A stretch of DNA of 7,544 nucleotides, taken from contig DFYS01000028.1 of the NCBI GenBank assembly GCA_002383405.1, positions 1 through 7,544 of the forward strand. Reading direction: 5' to 3'. The position numbers and the translations under genes were made by a program. Positions 6,736-7,544 of the stretch are shown in pieces (within the stretch, counting starts at the first letter, position 1; each line of letters opens with the position of its first letter). The DNA comes from Moorella sp. UBA4076. Lineage in GTDB: Bacteria; Bacillota; DSM-521; Neomoorellales; Neomoorellaceae. The notes beneath the pieces were generated by a model. It was not told the origin of the DNA, made no database searches, and saw only the letters and a program-made list of their open reading frames with translations.

Positions 6736-7022
6736 AATCTACCCTGTCCTTAGAGTTCTACCGTCTCCAGTTCCAGCAAGCGGGCCAATTGCCGCAGTTC
6801 CGGTATTTGCCTCTATGATAACATAAGCGTAGATGGAAAATCAGGAAAATCCTGGCCGCGCCTTGTAAAATTTTCCATAGGAAATCTCTGCTACACCCCG
6901 CATTTAATAACCTGAACGCCAGGGTGTAACCTACGATGTCCACCGGCGTTTATTAGTTGTAGCACTATTTATACCGCCCATTGAACCTCCGCCGGGGTTA
7001 GACGATTTCTTGTAGTTTAATC
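6736..7022. other. 287-bp gap without a recognisable gene
   Basis: This stretch holds the antiporter ribosome binding site and little else I can name. A 61-codon - strand frame (6758-6943) looks non-protein-like. A 20-codon - strand tail ending at 6750, containing IPELRQLARLLELETVEL, looks peptide-like but has a stop just before it and may be a gene remnant. TACACCC (6892-6898) and GGGTGTA (6922-6928) form a 7-bp inverted repeat. The 5' leader of the antiporter transcript may lie here; no clear promoter was found. Confidence 0.4.
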
Positions 7023-7161
7023 GTAACTGCTCAGGCCACCACTATTCTAAAAGCCGCCCTGGCGCTACCTGCCGTCGGGATCACGAGCCCGTCCAGCCAT
7101 CATATCGGCTTTCCCGGCTATTGCTCTATCAAGATGACCGCCAGGTAGGCTGAGCAGTTAC
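7023..7161. mobile_element. 139-bp MITE-like element (copy 2), related to 5157-5290
   Basis: The ends GTAACTGCTCAG (7023-7034) and CTGAGCAGTTAC (7150-7161) are perfect 12-bp inverted repeats. The interior aligns along its whole length with copy 1 with a few short gaps. The left arm CCCTGGCG and the right arm CGCCAGG can also pair, so the transcript could fold. The flanks GTTTAATC and ATTTTTTA do not match, so no target duplication is visible; either it decayed or the true right end lies elsewhere. No coding capacity was seen. Confidence 0.75.
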
Positions 7162-7184
7162 ATTTTTTATTTTCTTGGGGTGGG

Positions 7185-7196
7185 CTGAGTAGTTAC
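7185..7196. repeat. additional solitary IS/MITE end, CTGAGTAGTTAC
   Basis: It matches the right end of copy 2 at 11 of 12 positions, in the same orientation, 23 bp further right. It abuts the palindromic octamer GATATATC (7197-7204). It may be the right end of another, partly deleted insertion, or a duplicated end of copy 2. The broken ParE-like frame reads leftward straight into it. Confidence 0.6.
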
Positions 7197-7246
7197 GATA
7201 TATCATGCGATAGCCGGGCTTCGGGGGACCAAACTATTCGAGCCAT
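7193..7246 (-). pseudogene. RelE/ParE-family toxin, N-terminal fragment ended by a mobile-element end
   Basis: The 17-residue product MARIVWSPEARLSHDIS opens exactly like RelE/ParE-superfamily toxins (MxxIVWSPEA), which are normally about 90-100 residues long. The TAA stop at 7193-7195 lies inside the inverted-repeat end at 7185-7196. Its ATG at 7246 overlaps the 3' end of the preceding antitoxin-like frame by 13 nt, the arrangement expected of an antitoxin-toxin operon. I could not find the rest of the toxin in the 287 bp beyond copy 2. The fragment cannot form an active toxin. The family call rests on a short match and on context. Confidence 0.6.
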
Positions 7247-7347
7247 CTTTGCATCCGCTCTCTGGCCTGGTCATGGGGCAGGACCTGGCCCGCTTTTAAC
7301 TGCTGGAGCCCCTTATCCACTTTTTTCCGGAAATATAATTCGGCCAT
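7234..7347 (-). CDS. small antitoxin-like protein of the broken ParE-type locus
   Basis: A 37-residue frame, MAELYFRKKVDKGLQQLKAG followed by QVLPHDQARERMQRWLE. The pattern of a helix, then G(x)V..H..A..R...WL, is typical of short antitoxin C-termini found beside RelE/ParE toxins, and a ParE-like start overlaps its end. The frame stays open upstream (IIYLLEDI precedes the Met) without another good start, so the original gene may have been longer with a decayed start. No strong ribosome binding site precedes ATG 7347. It may be expressed or a remnant. Confidence 0.5.
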   Translation of the reverse strand: MAELYFRKKVDKGLQQLKAGQVLPHDQARERMQRWLE

Positions 7348-7376
7348 AATATCTTCTAATAGATATATGATTCCAC

Positions 7377-7544
7377 TTACAAAAGAGTTCCCTCCGGAGC
7401 ATCTGTTTTTAAAATGATATCCGCAGCCAGCACCCCGGTAATCTGTCCCGCCTCATCCCGTATGGCTAAAGAAAGAGTGCGGCAGGGTTGCCGGGTGATG
7501 GCTGAAATATAGACCGGGGAAATATATTCCTCGCCGGCCATGGC
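7377..7544 (-). CDS. PDC/Cache-type sensor domain protein, C-terminal fragment (cut by window edge)
   Basis: The last 55 codons of a - strand gene, frame open to the window end, stop TAA at 7377. EEYISPVYISAITRQPCRTL and IRDEAGQITGVLAADI match the end of a PDC (dCache-like) extracytoplasmic sensor domain, where SPVYIS, the TLS strand and the GVLAADI strand form the ligand-binding pocket wall. The protein ends 12 residues after GVLAADI, so no HAMP, kinase or chemotaxis domain follows; it would be a stand-alone sensor or a protein with its output domain N-terminal. The antitoxin-like frame begins 29 nt downstream. The 5' part is outside the window. Confidence 0.7.
   Translation of the reverse strand, partial: AMAGEEYISPVYISAITRQPCRTLSLAIRDEAGQITGVLAADIILKTDAPEGTLL

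Noticed and set aside
6758..6943. - strand 61-codon frame upstream of the antiporter
   Set aside because: Cys/Trp/Arg-rich, no ribosome binding site and no family resemblance; probably random.
7023..7196. CRISPR array
   Set aside because: The repeated motifs are inverted ends of two elements, not regularly spaced direct repeats.

Overview
The window is about 7.5 kb of a bacterial chromosome that looks like a thermophilic, anaerobic Firmicute of the Moorella/Thermoanaerobacterales type. That assignment is inference. It rests on a GC-rich coding style, a GH57 branching enzyme, an archaeal-like Fe/Mn superoxide dismutase, an NhaC-family antiporter, GGAGG-type ribosome binding sites and decayed toxin-antitoxin genes. 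Only the first gene is on the + strand; every other gene reads on the - strand.

Layout. Positions 1-1452 (+) hold the 3' part of a GH57 1,4-alpha-glucan branching enzyme (glycogen metabolism), cut by the window edge. A convergent superoxide dismutase follows at 1520-2191 (-). The interval 2192-2395 holds the dismutase leader, a hairpin with a T-run that would terminate leftward transcription, and a perfect 16-bp inverted repeat. Positions 2396-2981 hold an AT-rich DUF433/DUF5615 toxin-antitoxin pair with overlapping genes. Next come the remains of an M24 peptidase (3104-3942), which has lost its N-terminal domain and carries a frameshift, then an intact Gfo/Idh/MocA sugar dehydrogenase (3948-5111) and an NhaC-family antiporter (5350-6735). 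The three may once have formed one leftward transcription unit: antiporter, dehydrogenase, peptidase.

The most notable structure is a pair of related 134- and 139-bp elements at 5157-5290 and 7023-7161. They are delimited by GTAACTGCTCAG-type terminal inverted repeats. The first copy is flanked by a perfect 8-bp direct repeat (CAAATTGC), which marks it as a transposed, non-coding element (a MITE). GTAA ends and 8-bp target duplications fit mobilisation by an IS66-family transposase, which is not present in this window. A further single end of the same kind (7185-7196) lies where a second toxin-antitoxin locus breaks off: a ParE-like toxin starts normally at 7246 and stops inside that end after 17 codons. 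Its antitoxin-like partner (7234-7347) is short. The right edge (7377-7544) holds the C-terminus of a PDC/Cache-type sensor protein.

Overall this looks like an accessory region with housekeeping-type metabolic genes, one intact and one broken toxin-antitoxin locus, a decayed peptidase and small mobile elements. I found no CRISPR array, tRNA, rRNA or transposase gene.
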